Origin: Bartonella tribocorum
GTDB taxonomy: Bacteria > Pseudomonadota > Alphaproteobacteria > Rhizobiales > Rhizobiaceae
Assembly (NCBI RefSeq): GCF_002777915.1
Contig: NZ_NJGE01000007.1
Location: 6,692-59,517, forward strand
DNA: 52,826 bases
Reading direction: 5' to 3'
In this document: positions 52,518 to 52,826 of the stretch, piece after piece
Position numbering within the stretch: position 1 is the stretch's first letter
How the letters are laid out: each line of letters begins with the position of its first letter
Made by a program: the position numbers and the translations under genes
Notes under the pieces: generated by a model
Database searches by the model: none
What the model saw: only the letters and a program-made list of their open reading frames with translations
What the model was told of the DNA's origin: nothing

Positions 52518-52826
52518 TTAACGACGCAGTAATTGAGAAAGAATAAAACCAACCCCTGCGGCAAACAAAACGCTTTTGCCAGGATTTTTGCGAACGCATT
52601 GGTTCATGGTTTGTTCAAGATCACTGATTTTATCTTTTGCTTGAGACATGATGTCCTCACTGCTTTCCTTTGCTGAGTGATACAGTTTTTCCGCTTTGTC
52701 TTTGGCTGCATTGAATTTTTTTGCACCAAGATCTGTCAGTGTTGAGGTCATCCCTGAAATTTCATGGCGTAATGTTTCTAGTTGTCCTTGGAGCTCATTT
52801 TGTAGGTCTTTTTCTGCGGCGGTTTT
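52518..52826 (-). CDS. DUF883 (ElaB/YqjD-type) protein, 5' end outside the window
   Basis: The frame is open from the right edge of the window (EKDLQNELQGQLETLRHEISG) through MTSTLTDLGAKKFNAAKDKA to the C terminus NPGKSVLFAAGVGFILSQLLRR. The last part is the GxxxG-containing membrane-tail motif of the DUF883 family, whose E. coli members bind ribosomes at the inner membrane in stationary phase. An internal ATG at 52751 exists, but the open frame upstream with coiled-coil character suggests that the gene starts beyond 52826. Confidence 0.7.
   Translation of the reverse strand, partial: KTAAEKDLQNELQGQLETLRHEISGMTSTLTDLGAKKFNAAKDKAEKLYHSAKESSEDIMSQAKDKISDLEQTMNQCVRKNPGKSVLFAAGVGFILSQLLRR

Overview
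This AT-rich window looks like a chromosomal segment of a Bartonella species (Rhizobiales). The core genes are typical alphaproteobacterial ones: efp-suhB, rcdA, ruvCAB, ybgC-tolQRAB, trcR, pal-cpoB-tilS-ftsH-glmM. The accessory genes are ones I associate with Bartonella: a VbhA/VbhT-type antitoxin and Fic/BID effector, a VirB-type type IV secretion system (T4SS), and repeated small XRE-family DNA-binding proteins, each behind a structured RNA leader. The leaders match the Brt (Bartonella regulatory transcript) / HTH tandem family described in B. henselae. The exact species cannot be told from the sequence alone.

Layout. Bases 1-1845: efp-suhB on the minus strand, with a decayed suhB fragment downstream. 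Bases 1846-13690: a repeat-rich accessory region with six XRE-type HTH genes or remnants and seven Brt-like leaders, a TrbH-like lipoprotein, a dead higA-type antitoxin, three RepL-like replication-protein paralogues plus one fragment, and a Sel1-repeat protein. Bases 13735-17195: a divergent ThiE-like gene, an OpgC-type membrane acyltransferase and rcdA, each beside a broken partial copy of itself. Bases 18338-34275: a long plus-strand core block, namely ruvCAB for Holliday junction processing, ybgC-tolQRAB plus pal-cpoB for the Tol-Pal envelope machine, yebC, trcR, tilS and ftsH. glmM follows at 34790-36160.

Bases 36225-39774 form a toxin-antitoxin graveyard: a dead higBA pair; an intact VbhA-like antitoxin with an intact Fic domain whose BID secretion tail is broken; a RelB/DinJ antitoxin; and a RelE/HigB-like toxin whose downstream antitoxin is frameshifted. 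Bases 39795-50427 hold a T4SS operon read on the minus strand (virB2, 3, 4, 5, four small EexN-like lipoproteins, a virB6 fragment, virB6 to virB11). No virD4 coupling protein or relaxase is visible. A membrane-anchored nuclease-like gene and an unknown gene follow on the plus strand. The window ends with two minus-strand envelope-type genes, a holin-like membrane protein and a DUF883-type protein cut by the window edge.

The strongest unexplained signal is the leader family. In five intact copies the two arms of one long-range stem differ in sequence but stay complementary, and six of seven copies keep a -35/-10 pair at exactly 17 bp spacing. The two copies next to ruined HTH genes have lost this pairing. 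A second theme is that several single-copy genes have a broken duplicate immediately beside them.
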